Shown here: positions 13,798-26,823 of the stretch, piece by piece
Numbering within the stretch: position 1 is the stretch's first letter
How the letters are laid out: every line of letters begins with the position of its first letter
NCBI GenBank assembly: GCA_003342815.1
Contig: PTEX01000145.1
Span: 850,600-914,599 of the forward strand
Length of the DNA stretch: 64,000 nucleotides
From: Eudromia elegans
Taxonomy: Eukaryota; Chordata; Aves; Tinamiformes; Tinamidae
Direction: 5' to 3'
Program-made: the position numbers and the translations under genes
Notes under the pieces: generated by a model
Database searches by the model: none
Told to the model about the DNA's origin: nothing
What the model saw: only the letters and a program-made list of their open reading frames with translations

Positions 13798-16700
13798 GAC
13801 AAAGGTCTTGTTTGAAGCTTTTTCCATTTTCATTACCCTGTTTTTGTGTGTCTATGGAAAGAAACAAGCAGCAAAAAACAAACAAACAAAAAACGAACTA
13901 TGTTTTTTCCGTGAAAGAAATCACGTCTGTTAGGTAGAGTTCCTGTATGCCACTACTACCAAGACACTATTTCTTCCAAATTCCTCACTAGTGCATTCTC
14001 CTAGATGCCTGCATGCAGGCTTGTCTCCAAATATTGCTACATTATGCATACAACTAAAATCCAAGATAGCAGACAAAGTATTATTCCTCAGAGTTTTTCC
14101 TTTTATATATTGTTTTGTATACAGGAATTTGTTAAACATGAAAAATATTAAGTTCCCAAGATTAAAATACAGTTCTAGTTCATGAGGATAAAGCAGAAAA
14201 CTTGAAAACATGAGTCTCGTCACCTCCAAAGAGCCTGAAGATCCTAAGTCTTGATGCTATGACAAGAGACTAGAGAATTAAAAATTGTTTTTAAGTCAGT
14301 GCTCAAACTATTATCTTGTAGCCTCTTATTTTCGTTTTTGGTGGGGGATGGTGGGAATAGGGACAATTTTAATGATTTCTGATGTTAGTTTGGAAGCACT
14401 GGTTACCCCATTTAAGTAAATTTAAGCTGGCACCAAAAACTTCCACACTTAAAATAAATGATGTGCTTAACGCTCACACGGAGCCAAATGGAATTTAAGT
14501 AAAAGTAGTAACAAATACTTGAATATCATTATTATTGAGCATCATCAGACAGATGACTCCTGAGACCTTGATTCTTCAGGCTTTTTAATATGCAGAACTC
14601 TTTATTTTTTAATTTGTCACATTGAAAATAATGGTACTTTTTGTGCACAGGTGTTTGAAAGACATCCTGCTAAACTGGCAGGAGCTACATATCTATTGCT
14701 CAGGTTGAAAACCCCCAAATTCTTCTTTGAATTCTTGACAGATTAGAAATCTTCTCTTATGGGTAGTGTTTTGCATGTCAGTTCAGTTCTCTGCTAACTC
14801 CATTGTTTTGGTTGGTTGTCTCCGTTAAATTGAAAACAGCAATTTTCTTTAATTTGCAGTTTTTAAAATATATTATTTCCCATAATCACCTACTATATGA
14901 TACTCCTCCCTGAGATATCTGCTCTGTAACCTCTAATGGATTTCTAGCTGCTCTAGAGTGATTGGCAACAGCAATCCATTACGATATATTGGATGAATCT
15001 TCACAATTGTTTATATACTAGCAAGATTGTGGATTTTTATTGGATAGTATATCTAGCTTCAATCAACTCCACTATTTTCTTTAATAAATTAATTCTGTCC
15101 TTAATGGGCAACTAGTAACTGCAGCAACAACATATCTTACTTTATGGACACTATTTGAAAAACAGAAATATTTAAGTATATCAAACAGGAAAGTATGCCA
15201 AAGCATTCAGTTCTAATAGTCCATTCAGTTCGGGAAGACATTAAGTGGGAATAATAGTGAGATGTATTGGGGAATCTAACAAAACTCTTGAAAGATTCAG
15301 GCTCAGTCTGGCTAAGTCCAGCCTACTCACATCCCATCAGTTCTTGCCTGACTCTGGAAGGGCTTAACAGGGTTGATTTTGCCATGGATTTTCTCTCCTG
15401 TTGAGAAACGGTAAGAATCACGAGATCAGGAGTACATTAGGCAGTGGGAAGCCATCCTCTCATCCAGTGTGGGCACTCTAGCCAGTGCAGTTCTGGATTC
15501 CCAAGGAAGAGCCTGAATTTTGCAGAGGACCATTGCTGGGTAAAAAGAGAGAATATTTATTTTTTGCAGGCAAGTGAAGTCAGAAGTAGGCTTTTTCTTG
15601 ATTAACTTGCCCTGGTTTTCACATCTAGCTATGTAGGGCTTACCTTTTAGGATGCCATAATGTCCAGACTCCAATTAATGTATTCTAAAGGATTCTCAAT
15701 CCTCTTCAAACTGCAAAACCATGGACCTATCACCCAAGTGATAATCCTTCCTGCTTCTTGAGTTGTTTCTTTAATCATCAGGCTATTGCATTTAAGATAA
15801 GAAGCACTGTTATCACATTGCTGTATTAAAGTTACCAACCCCAGAGGAGCAGGATTAGATTGCAGGCAGAGTGAATAGGTTACTCAAAGAGTGACAGATA
15901 GCTAACATCAGCAATCTGGATCTTTCTTTAAAGTTGCCTAAATTCCTTACAGGAACAGTAAAAAAAAAAAATCAGAAAATCACTTATAAAACTTACTAGA
16001 TTCTACCAAGATGGATTCTAGATATTTTTTTTAATAGCATGGATTTAGGATTTGAGAGAAGTTCCCATCTGGTCATGACATAGCAGAAATCAACTATGAA
16101 ACAACTGATGAAACATCTTATTTTGCAATACATGTCATGATCAAAGCATTCTGTGATTGTAGTAAGTCAGAGGACATATCCCAACAGAAATTGAGTTATG
16201 TTTTTCCAGGGAAATAATTTTTTATATTGTTTTATGTATGTCTTTCAAAAGAAAAAAAAAAGTCAAGAATCTTTTCTACAAAACTACTGTTCTTCTGCCC
16301 TCCTTTTATCTTAATTTTCCACCTTCTTTAAGCTCCTTTCCATTAAGACAGGAAAGATGAAGGTCTCAAAACTGTCATGGCTTGGCTAAACTTAGCTGTG
16401 ACAATTTACAAGGCAGAAGCTCCCTGGTACATGCTATGCAGATGGTGTGTATCGCTCTGATTAACAGCCAGTTAATCTCACAGATATGTAGCTGAATAGA
16501 AAGCGAAAGGCTCAGGCAACTGTTTGGACAGCACAGGCTATAAATGGATTTCATTAGTACTGCACTAATAACTCAGGGCAATAGCAGAAAGAAAAGTGTA
16601 TAGGAAACACAGGATGCAAGTCTTTATCAGGGTTCTTGTTTGTTTTTCCTCTACATGACAGAGCACAGGAGCTGAAGCATCAGTTACTGGGTTCTGTGTA

Positions 16701-17814
16701 TAATGAGTAACATTGCAAGTAATTAATAAATTACTAATTTCTTTATAATTGACCAGGCAATTACAAAAATTTGCTTTTTGTATCCTTCTGCAACCTGTAA
16801 CTTCCATTCCCTTAGTTTTGGGGGAAAAAAATAAATAAAAAAAAAAAAGGATCCCTGCTTTCCAAATTATGATTTTATATCAAAGCTAGAATGTCATAAT
16901 AATATGGGACTGATCATAAGTGTCAAGATGAATAAGAAATTGTACACAGTATAAACTGCTCTATTGAAGAAAGAAAAAGGAATTGTTTCTTAACAAGGAT
17001 TTTTCAAATATAGCCAGAGGGCTAACCTCTTTATGCTCTTACTCAGTGCTGGCTCTTTAATGTGACAGAAAAAATATGGAATAATGAAAAGAGAAACTGA
17101 TTTCTTGGTGAATTCCACTTATGCTTTTCTTTAATGCTTTTGGGCAAAAGCAGAGTAGTTGTGAATGGATTGTCACTGGAGTAGTGCTATTTCAGAGAAA
17201 GGCTCTTTACTAGATGGTGACAGATGCAAAAGATTTTACTTAGATTCCAGGAGGAGAGAAATGCTAGAAAAGATATCCATTAAAGACTACTGAATCTACC
17301 TGTGAAGCTTCCTGAACTAAAAACGATCAGAGACTTCGGATTCTGGGCAATGGGAAATACTTGCCCAGTTCTTCTCCTCTTGGAGGTAACTGCTGATGGC
17401 CCCATCAGAAAGAAAATACTGGGTTAGAAGGACCAACTTAATCAACTGAGATTTTAAAGGAAAAAAAATATATATTTCTGCCTCACATTTAGGCTAGGAA
17501 AACCTCTGTGAGTCTTTAAGAAACAATTTAAATAATTTCGTTGGGATGTCAATTAAACGAGGTTTAACTAAAAGATTTGTTAGGGGAAAACTCCTTTTCC
17601 TTATCTCTGACTCTGAACACTCAGAATAATAGTCCCGCGCAAGTGGATATGAACAGTCAGTAGTGAGAATGAGCAGAGAGTAGTTAAATCACACCCAGGA
17701 AACTGTGATTTAGCATGTTCGTGGCATCCTCATCCTCCGACGGTGTTATGGGCAGCCACTCATTCATCTCCAAAAGAAAAGCAGGTGAGTTTCTCCATAT
17801 CTGTTTCTAAAAGA

Positions 17815-17935
17815 AGAAGGAGAAGAAGCAGGGAAGTTAAGTGACTTACCTAAGGGCAATCAATAAAAGGAATTCAGTATCAGAGATATAAGTACACCTA
17901 ATTATATCCAGACTGCATTTTGAGCAGGAGACTGA
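17815..17935 (-). mobile_element. Ancient MIR-like SINE relic
   Basis: The plus strand reads AGTTAAGTGACTTACCTAAGG followed by a decayed segment with CAGAG. This matches, in reverse complement, the core of MIR/CORE-SINE elements (gaggttaagtgacttgcccaaggtcacacag). Similarity fades on both sides, as expected of a very old copy. The family is recalled by eye, so the exact subfamily and ends are uncertain. Confidence 0.5.
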
Positions 17936-18164
17936 GGCCACACGTGTGTAAATGTTGGTGTCAGCATTACACACATGAGGTCGTGGTGACTTATGGGAAA
18001 TGTCAGAGAGCCCAAATTATCCCCTAGCGTAGCGTGCCTCATCCAAGCACCTCTGTAACTCTCTCCAGCAATATTTCTTCCATTCCTTGTAGTGTGACAA
18101 ATGTACACAGCGTTATTCCCTGAGATGGCTGAGCATCTCTCCTCTAACAGTGGAAAGTGATTCT

Positions 18165-18210
18165 CTAGTGACTAGATTCACTAGTGACTAGAGGAACGTG
18201 ACTCCTCTAG
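18165..18210. repeat. Compound direct and inverted repeat
   Basis: CTAGTGACTAGA occurs twice with a 16-bp period (18165 and 18181). The second copy runs into an 8-bp inverted repeat, CTAGAGGA and TCCTCTAG, spaced by seven bases. It looks like slippage in a self-complementary seed. Confidence 0.75.
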
Positions 18211-19457
18211 TGAGAGCGATTTGTTCACAAAAAAACTCACCTCATCAGCAGTACGGGCTCATGAGTTGCATTCATGCAAGGAAGATAGGTAGGACACAAC
18301 ACAAGAGTTTTCTAACCTGAAAGCATAAAATGAGTGTGGATGCAGCCTCTACCTCTTATGAATTGGCCGTAAGACTCATTTTTCCCAAACTCACATCTTT
18401 TACTCCCTGTTACTCCCATCATGTGGAACCTTCCCCAGTGATTTATATAATTTCTGGTTATATTCATCAAATAACAAAAATTAGATTGTTGAAGCTTTTG
18501 GACAGAGAACACGCCTTGCCTCTATCCACTAACCTTATTGACTACACAATTAGGAGTTGAATAGTTCTTTATAACTCATTTCATTATAACGTAACATTCA
18601 AAGATGGGAGGCCCTAAAGCATGCAGTCAAGAGAGGCTCTCCTTGCCCTACTGAACAAAAATACAGAGCCTAGAGACCTCTCTTGAAAACTAAGAAAGGG
18701 CCATGCTGTGCCAAGTGAATTGTTCACGTAAAACCATTACACTTGCAGGAGCTATTTCATCCACTTCTCTCTCCTTGTAAACATGCATGTGACTAATAGT
18801 ATGCACATAAGCAGTCGATGTCTTTAGCCATTAACAAGTCCATTTTAATTGACTTACAGTGGTGGCTTTGTGGAAAAAGATAAAGAAGCAGATTTAAAGG
18901 ATTGAATTCCCTAGCCTTCAGAATCATCGCTAGGTTGTGTTTGGTCTTTCTTTATTGTATTTTTAAAATTTTGTTCCTTAATTAATGAAGAATTGCACAG
19001 CCTGGAAAGCTGAGCTTATCTCTCTTTTCAATGAAGAAACCTTGTCGGTAGAATTCTTCTATGAGTGAAAAATGTGAGACTACAGAGACCCACTGGTGGG
19101 ATCCTTTTCTGAGATTAATCTTTTCTGTTTGCAGATACTTCCAACTGTTACAGTGATTCACTGCTGAGTGCCAGTCTGAATGGCTATAAAACACTTTGCA
19201 ACCCCGCACAAATACACGGGAGACAGTATCTCCCTACCCTGAATGAACGTATCACTCTCAACTTCAAAGGAGCTAGGATGTTTTGCATCAGATGAAGACC
19301 AAATCCCATAGGAATTTCCTGCTCTGACAGTATTATGTTGCTGTCTCATATCTTGCTTCAGCTGATCTAGATCAAAAGGTTCCCAGTACCAGCTACTTGT
19401 CACTGTCTCCTCTGAAGGTTATTCCCCCTCCCTGTCCCCTGTTCTCCCCCTCTGATA

Positions 19458-19590
19458 TGTGCATGTAATTGTTCCTTAACCCAGTTCGATCAAAATGAAA
19501 CAGGTTAGGAAAAAAACCCTCCTATTTAAAGTGTGTGAGCTAACCTGGATCATTTTGACTGAACTGGGTCAGAGAGTGATTATATGTGTA
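19458..19590 (+). other. Long imperfect hairpin, pre-miRNA-like or old palindromic MITE
   Basis: The arm 19458-19508 folds back on 19540-19590 with a 31-nt loop. Counting base by base, 46 of 51 positions can pair on the plus-strand RNA: 37 Watson-Crick pairs and 9 G-U pairs. The five mismatches are 19500/19548, 19499/19549, 19489/19559, 19478/19570 and 19475/19573. Outside the arms pairing collapses. The inner part is nearly perfect DNA complementarity, and the outer part is held mostly by G-U pairs. It is not preceded by an obvious promoter. It could be a small-RNA precursor, or a decayed palindromic DNA transposon (MITE). No clear target-site duplication was found. I recognise no known miRNA sequence in it. 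Confidence 0.6.
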
Positions 19591-21530
19591 GTTATACTAA
19601 CTGAGGGAAAAGGAAGGAGGACAATCTATTTGCTTGACTTAGTAACAGTCAGAGCAGGACCCATGATCGCAGCTTTATGAAAACTATATACACAGGGCTG
19701 CTGTGGACAGTGCAAACTAGCATGCTAAGGGATACTTCGCTGTGCATAAAAACCTTTCTTTTGACGTGGTTTCAGCCTATCTATCTGAAACACCACAACA
19801 GATCCTCCTGAAACTGAAACAGAGCAGGAAAGTGGCCACCTCAGGTCTCCCAGCATGTGGAAGTTGGGAGGTTCTTTCACGGGACTTGAAGCACCGACAA
19901 AACCCTGCAGCTGAAATGGTTTACAATAACACTGGGGCAGATTTAGGGCAAAAGCTTGCATGTTTGTCTTTTGAAATCAGCCCAACAGTTTTATTCTGGC
20001 AGATAGTAGCAGTCTTTTTTATCTATTCTGGAAGGGAGAAAGGATTTGCTATTACTGCGAGCACGCAAGCGTTACTGCTTCCTGTCCAAGAGATTCATCT
20101 GCTCCTTAACTGAGGACAGTTAGTGTAGACATTTCGGTCTGAAGAAAGCACAGTCTTTGTTAACAGCTCATTTTGTATAATAAGCTTGTACCTTTCCTGC
20201 CCTTTTATTGAGCTGAAAAGAAACCAAAGGGACATCTTATATTCTTCTGGGATGGGTATTTTTTGGACATGTAGAAAATAAGGCTTTTCCAGAGCAAGGC
20301 ACATATTATTCCAAAGCTTATTTCTTTCTTAAAGAAAATAAAGAAAAAAAAAGAAAAAAACCCCACTCTAATGATATTTTTTATTTGATGTGTTACACAG
20401 AAACATTCTTCATTACAGCATCTCTTCAGCTCTTCATTATCTGTGACCTTACAACAGTACAGACAACATTGCTCCAAATGAAATGCCTTTTTGAGTACTC
20501 TTCAGGCAACAACAAAATGAGCACCTAAAGGTGCAAAACCTGTGACAGGGACTCCTGCTTTATCCAGTTCACCCTAGGGTCTTACTTTTGCTTCTTGCAA
20601 GACTTGGGACAGGAAACCATCCTGTCTTACTGACACCATCTAACTTTAGCATGAATATGTAGTCAGGAAAAGGTCACTGGCCCCTGGTTCAGTGGTTGCC
20701 CAGCCATAAAACATTATTTTGCAATTAATTTGCAATACATTCTCCATCTCTCTCTAGCAAACCGATGTGAAGAGTATTGTGGTCTCAGGTTAACCACAAG
20801 GCTGAACTCAAAGCACTTTATACAGGTGATCAGACAAATATTAACCAATATTAGGGGCAGTTGCCAGTTCGTTCCTTTTGAAAAGCCTACCAGATTCACA
20901 ATCCCTCTCAAACAGAGCATTCGTCCAGAGGCTGCATTTACCCCAGCAGAGAGCAGCTTGCACTATTATGCCTGGCCCTGAGTTGTGGTGTCTGGGGCTT
21001 GTTGGACTCACTCTGCAGTGGGCTCTTGGTCTGTCCCACATGGAAAGGGTAGACAGATGGAGGCAGTAACCTCTATTGCCACTGCAGTTAAACCCACCAG
21101 AGACTGCGAATCAGAGCCCTTATTATTTTCCACATGAGCATTCTCCACTTATGCACTGATGAAATGATGCATTCAACAGAAAACAAAGTGCTGAAAGCAT
21201 TAAACTCTTTAATAACAGACTAGGAAATACACTTTTTGTTATTAATTTCTAATAATTAGGAATTACTGTTAATTTATTTTTTAAAAAAGCAGTATATTGA
21301 AATATTATCACTCTTGGCATGGAATGACACAGTGTGATACAGAATCTTGCATATGGCCTATTTTGCACTCCTGTCTATGTGATTTGAAATCTGAAGCGTA
21401 ACTTTAAGACTTTTTTCCAAAGAAAACTTTTCAAAATATAAGGTAGGTGAAGGAAAGAATATCTATTTAACTCAAGAAACAATAATTATTTTGTTTTCAC
21501 TCCAAATTGAAATGAAGTCGAATTCTGAAA

Positions 21531-21567
21531 TTTAAACACAAATTGGATTTCAATTTGTGCTTGAAAT
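21531..21567. repeat. Bulged inverted repeat
   Basis: CACAAATTG and CAATTTGTG are exact reverse complements around GATTT. Pairing continues outward with one bulge and one mismatch through AATTT on both sides. It is an AT-rich hairpin of unknown meaning. Confidence 0.6.
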
Positions 21568-23953
21568 TACAGGAAAAAAATGGTAAATATGACATGTTTA
21601 TATGGAAAGAGGAAATGGTTTCAGATTGCCTGATTTTAGGCCACACACATTCTTGGCAGACTGGATTTTCTCTATCAGTGAAAATATGTTTTTGTGTGCA
21701 TATATTATGTATATTTGTGTATATATATTAGTAATATACATTTACATATGCATATGTGTTTAGACAGGCAAGAACAGCAATTAAGTAATGAACCATTTTT
21801 TAAAATTCAGATTTTCATAGTGCCTGGAAAATAACAGCAAAAGATAAGATCTCTCTTTTGCAGGGCCTGTTACATGCAGCAGCCAAATGCAAAGCCAATT
21901 CTACTTTGCACAGATAGATTGAAAACTCTCTCTTCATATTTTTCAGCAGCTGTGGAATTCACTTATAAACAAAACTGGAAGTTCCGTCTTCCACGTAGGG
22001 TGTTGGAAAGCCTAGATGGCTTGGAAGGTTTATTTTTCCTTCTTTTTGCTCACCAACTTAAATCAAGTTGTTGGCTAATGAAGAGCCAGGGTATTCGAAC
22101 CTCCTGCTTTGCCCACGGCTCGGCTGATGCTGCAGGAGTAGAGAGAAGAGCCGGGCACTTGGCCTCTCCTGCTCCCCACCAAGGCAACTTGTTGGTTCCC
22201 ACGTGGAAGATTCTTTGCAGTTCTCTTTTATTACTGGGTAGGAGCAAAACCGACAAGAGCTGGCCGGGCTGAGTCTTAGCTTTGTGAGATGGAAATATTG
22301 CTGGCTCTGCAAATACAAGAAAAATTCCTATCAGCTCTATGTGCAATCTGTTTTTAAGATGTCACACAAGAAATGGGATTAGTAAACAGTGTGAGAAGAG
22401 GAAGCAAAATGAACACAATGGCAAAATTCGTGATTATTCTGTTTAAATTATGCACACCTTGATGGTCGCCTTCAAGATGATTTTTGTAATGGTACATTCC
22501 TTCTTGCAGGCAAACTGAAAGTAGCATTAGGCATATGTTACCTTATGTTTTTTTGCAAGATCTGTTTCATTCCGCAAGAAAATGAGACCACTCACAACTA
22601 ATTAACATGTCAAATCACATTAGAGCGCAGAGTGCAGCAGCCACGCTGAAACTCTGGGAGACTGCTGTTTATCATTTTTATTTACAGAAACCTTTGATGG
22701 TCTTTGCACAGTATGAAGCAGAAAAAAAAAAAAAGAAAAAAGAAACTGTACCCTTCCGATGGAGCTTACAGTTTATGGGTTATGCTGTGCTATTAAAGAC
22801 TGGTCTGAGCCAGCAGATAACTGCACCTGTCCATAGAGTGGAAGCAGGCCAGCTGCTACCTCCCTTTAAAAGACAGGGCATGAACATCTGGCGTGCCAGC
22901 CCAGCTTTGCTCTTTCCTTTGGGTCAACGACCCTCCCCAGGGATCCAGCAGAAATGTAGGATACAGCAGGCCTTGGAGAGGGAAGGAAAGCCAGCTTGAA
23001 ACAGTGCCGGCACTTGTCCAGAGCAGCACACTGACAGGCTTGCAAAATGGCCAGTATTTGTCTACTGCGTGTAGGGCAGCCTAGATTTGCTGCTACTGGT
23101 ACTGCAATTCAGGTAGGGGTTAAGGTGAGTGAGGCTGCAGTTAAGGTTAAGATTAGCTTAGTAAGGCACTAAGGTGGGTGGCTGCTGCAGCATGGGAGAA
23201 ACTCCAGTGCAACCCCTTTTTCTGTCTCTCCTGGTCCCAGATCCCCACCTATCGAGCAGCAAAACTCAGACTTGCCCAAGATGGTACTGAAGAAGAAACT
23301 GCTCTGTACATCTATAGCAAGTTGTGCAGTGTTGTATAGAGCCCCAAACTCGGTCTCAGTAAAATAATACATTTAAACAGCACAGTTCACTCTCTTGCAG
23401 AGTTATCAGTTTGGCTTTGAGAGGCATAATTAAATATAGTTTTTCACTGGGGCAAGCTTGTGTGATGTATCATTCTGAAATGGCTACAACTCCTATATTT
23501 TTTTTTGGAGTCAGTTCATTTGCAGCCAGTTTGGATACAACTACGTGCTGCTACGCTGCCTGATGTGGAGTTATCCTTTGTGATCTCCCTGCCCTCACAG
23601 ACTCAGCAGCTGAGTAATGAGCCACCCCAGGCAGGTCCTAAATTTGCTAGAGCAGCTCAGGAACTGAATACACTGAGTTAGCAGATGGCGTACCCAAATC
23701 AGGGTGGTTTAGATGTCATTTTGTGATTAAAAACTGTGTAGTGAGCATAATTCCTGCAGCTGACATGCCTACTCTGAGTAGGCACTATAGAAAACTGTAT
23801 CTTAGGGAGGGGAGCAGGCAGTGCATGTGGGTTCATGCATTAAGCAGGAATTGAACCATGGGTGGCTTTGGAGAATGTGGGGAGACAAGACTGGGAGATT
23901 AGGTGGCACTTAGAAGTATCATCAGATGGTGGAAGAGGAGGCAACGGGAAGGG

Positions 23954-23970
23954 ACACACACACACACACA
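23954..23970. repeat. AC dinucleotide microsatellite
   Basis: About eight AC units. The repeat is short and flanked by unique sequence. Confidence 0.85.
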
Positions 23971-26057
23971 GCAGGGAGTCTGCTAGGCCTGCAAGACAAG
24001 GTTGAATGTGATAGAAAGGCGTGGGTAAGTCAGTGTAGAAATTCCGATCTGTCCAGGGGGGAGACAGGAGAACAGCCGTGCCACAGGATGGAGGGCTGCT
24101 GCAACACATCTGCTCTGCTCCAGCACAGGACATTCAGAGACCTGCTGGCTCTGTCTGCCAGGGAGGCAAACAACAGGGAAGAAGACAAACTAACTAACTG
24201 CATATTTCTTTTCCATAAAGACAGTTACCTCATTTTTAACAGATTTTTAGTAATAACTTCATATACAGAGTAGAAATAGTCTTGTTCTACATTTTCAGTG
24301 TCGTTGCTGTTGTTCCCATTGTTCTAATTGGAGGTGGAGAGGATTAAGGATAGGAGGGAAGAGTTCTTCCACCTTCCTGGCTACCCTGCTCATGTTCCCA
24401 GCCACACGACAGGGAAATGCAGCTTCCCACACACGTGCTCCCTGTCTCCTGGTCTGCGCAGGTGTCTGGAGCAAGGCACTGACCCACCCATCAGACCCCC
24501 CATCCTGTCACAAAGGGGAAAGGGTATTTTGACATAACACTAAGGGTACTAAGGAGTATATCATATGTTCCTGATGTTTTAACTGTTGTACACCTGCTGC
24601 AATGGTAACAGGTTACCTCTTTCCTAAATAGCAACAGAATTCATAAAAAGACCCAGACTTTTATCACATTCTTACAGTTCCACGGGTGCACTAATATAGC
24701 TCATGCTATGCCTCGCATAGAACACACAGAAGTGCAAACCAGTGATCTAGTTCTTATTTCTACAGAAATAAATAAGATTGCTTATGGAGTTTTATTGTTG
24801 AAAATTCATTAATATATGTAAAAGACATACTACTATTAATTATGTAATTAAGAGATGCTATTTTAGAGCAGCAGAGATTGTTTATTTCATGCATTTTCTT
24901 CTCTTTTGTAAGACATGCTACAGAAATTGACCGCTGAAATTATTATCAAATCATATGCTGATGAATGAGAACAAAACTATTAATGGCTCAAAATTTACAG
25001 TGCACATGTTCAATATAGTATCTTTCAGTGCATGCAAATCTTACAGGATACCCCTTGTGTTTTGATTTTCTCTGCTAGATGATTGAAAAATATTCATTAA
25101 GAGGTTCTCTAATGAGCTGTGTTCAAGCGTAAAATAGGCCACTCCTTTTATAATTTAAGTGTGGTTTTTTTGAATATAAATATCCTCTAATTCCCTATAG
25201 GAACTGACTTCAAATGGGAATTTTGTCTTAACATAGATTTCAGGATCTTTGAAGGGTCTTTGAAGTTTATAATTGGGTCCAAGCTGAAATATGTTGTCAA
25301 TAATTTAAATACTGTAGTTCAAACATTCACATTGGTTATTGTTGGTGGGAAAGATAATGCTTTACTTTCTGAGATATATCTTAAAATCCTGCTGATACAC
25401 ACTTAAGCAGACTACTGACAGAATCTTAACGATCTTAAATCAATACATCACTCCCTGACCTATAGGTAATTAATTAATTATATAATCAGTTTATTATTTA
25501 ATCTTGAACTCGATTCATAAAGGAAGCATTTTCGAGCTTGATGAGCTCTTTCTGGTTCGCTGTCTTTAACAGACATGAATTGATGAGTGGCAATACAGAG
25601 GCTACAATTAACTTAAATGCCTACTTAAGTGATGAAGTGAGGAACTGCAGCTTCCTTCCTTTGCCATTTGCTCAGTGTTGAAATGCAAACTCACTCACAA
25701 GCTCCAGTGCGGACGTCCAACTAGACCTTCATCTAGTTACAGCTAGGCACTCACCACTGCTGTCTGTTAAGCACAAAGGGAAAAGACCTTGCAAGTTGGC
25801 AAATGAACCCAAACCCCACTATCTTCTATCAGAAGACACAGGGTAGATACTAGCACAGAGGTTTGGTAGGTGTGACACTAAATGTTCATGTCCTATGGGA
25901 AAATATTTTTTTTTAAAAAAGGTCTTTTAGCTGTGTGTTTCAAGATGTGCATGTATAAAAACATGTATAAAAACAAGGATCTCGGTGTAAATAGACTGCA
26001 AACTTTGGAATAGGTGGAAGGTAGACCTGTGTTCCACTGCAGCTACCAAACCATCTA

Positions 26058-26155
26058 ACAGAGTGAAAGAGTCTGGATTCAGGACAGAACTGTCGTGTAG
26101 GGACAAACATCTGAAGGTCTTGCTGTTAAACAAGAACTTTGACCACTAGGTTACA
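26058..26155 (-). mobile_element. Possible MIR-like SINE head relic
   Basis: CTTTGACCACTAGGTTAC resembles the reverse complement of the tRNA-derived head of MIR-type SINEs, which contains the pol III A box. The preceding GAGTCTGGATTCAGGAC resembles the segment just inside it. The match is patchy and could be coincidence. Confidence 0.35.
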
Positions 26156-26466
26156 ACCAGACTTCCTCGTGCCTCATCTTCTGACTCATTGTCAGGCCTC
26201 CGTAACGAATCACACACTTTTGAAATATGGCAGGTATGGTTCAAACTTCTATTCAGCTCAGAAATGAGAATTAATTTTCCTAGGTAAGTACTGTAGATGC
26301 TAGGCTGTTTTGTAATGGAGAAAACTGCTGCCACCACCTACATTTTTTTATTTAATTCATCTGTTCTCTTAGATAGTCTTCCTAAGCTGAAGAAAGAAAC
26401 ATTTCACATTTCCATCATCAAAGGACCCTCCCTTTCCTTACTGATCTTTGATATGTAGCGACTTAC

Positions 26467-26507
26467 CTTAGGAGAAATGGCTTTCTCTACTGCTGCAGAG
26501 ATTCCTC
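26467..26507 (-). other. Candidate 41-nt coding exon, gene not recognised
   Basis: On the minus strand an acceptor (ATATTCCTTGCTCAG) is followed by 41 nt and a strong donor, CCTAAG then GTAAGTCG. In the one open frame, after two carried-over bases, it reads GISAAVEKAISPK and ends in phase 0. The candidate exon at 13356-13433 lies downstream on the same strand and also opens in phase 0, so the two could be joined without breaking frame. Both are short and neither product is recognised, so chance remains likely. Confidence 0.2.
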
Positions 26508-26804
26508 CTGAGCAAGGAATATGAAAATTACATGGAGTATGACAACATTAGTTTTAGTATGATCATACAAACTCTGAATCTTGTAATTTTAGATGGTTCA
26601 GGTTCTGCAAAATGGGAAATAATTTCGTACTATATTATTCATTCTACATAATTCTGAATTTTTTGCTTATTCTTATGAGGTATATCAGTAAAAGAAGCAT
26701 CAAAAATTATATACTTTTAAAAGCTCAAAATAGAGAGAAATGGAAAGTATTCTTCCATAGAAAACAAGAGACTATATATTAGACAGATGTGTGCTTTGCA
26801 AGCA

Positions 26805-26823
26805 ATAACAACAACAACAAAAA
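26805..26823. repeat. ACA-type trinucleotide run
   Basis: A short AAC/ACA run ending in poly-A. Simple sequence. Confidence 0.8.

Larger units (their letters stand above)
10769..17814. other. Unique AT-rich stretch
   Basis: Apart from simple A-rich and T-rich runs and the candidate exon at 13356-13433, I see nothing recognisable here. The open frames around 13630-14230 are short, overlap on opposite strands and straddle a poly-A run, so they are not convincing genes. Confidence 0.55.

Noticed and set aside
13930-14229. 99-codon minus-strand open frame
   Set aside because: A 64-codon plus frame overlaps it, it sits in AT-rich sequence and has no recognisable domain.
19742-20113. 123-codon plus-strand open frame
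   Set aside because: A minus frame overlaps it, and its product shows no domain or repeated structure. Consistent with chance.
21874-22272. 132-codon plus-strand open frame, longest in the window
   Set aside because: It overlaps two minus-strand frames of 86 and 98 codons, the product has no recognisable domain, and it has no promoter or splice context. One or two frames of this length are expected by chance in 64 kb.
22607-22999. 130-codon plus-strand open frame
   Set aside because: It runs through a poly-A/AAAAG stretch (KKKKKK in the product) and has no family resemblance.
23107-23155. Telomere-like GTTAAG repeats
   Set aside because: Only a few degenerate units and none matching the vertebrate TTAGGG array.
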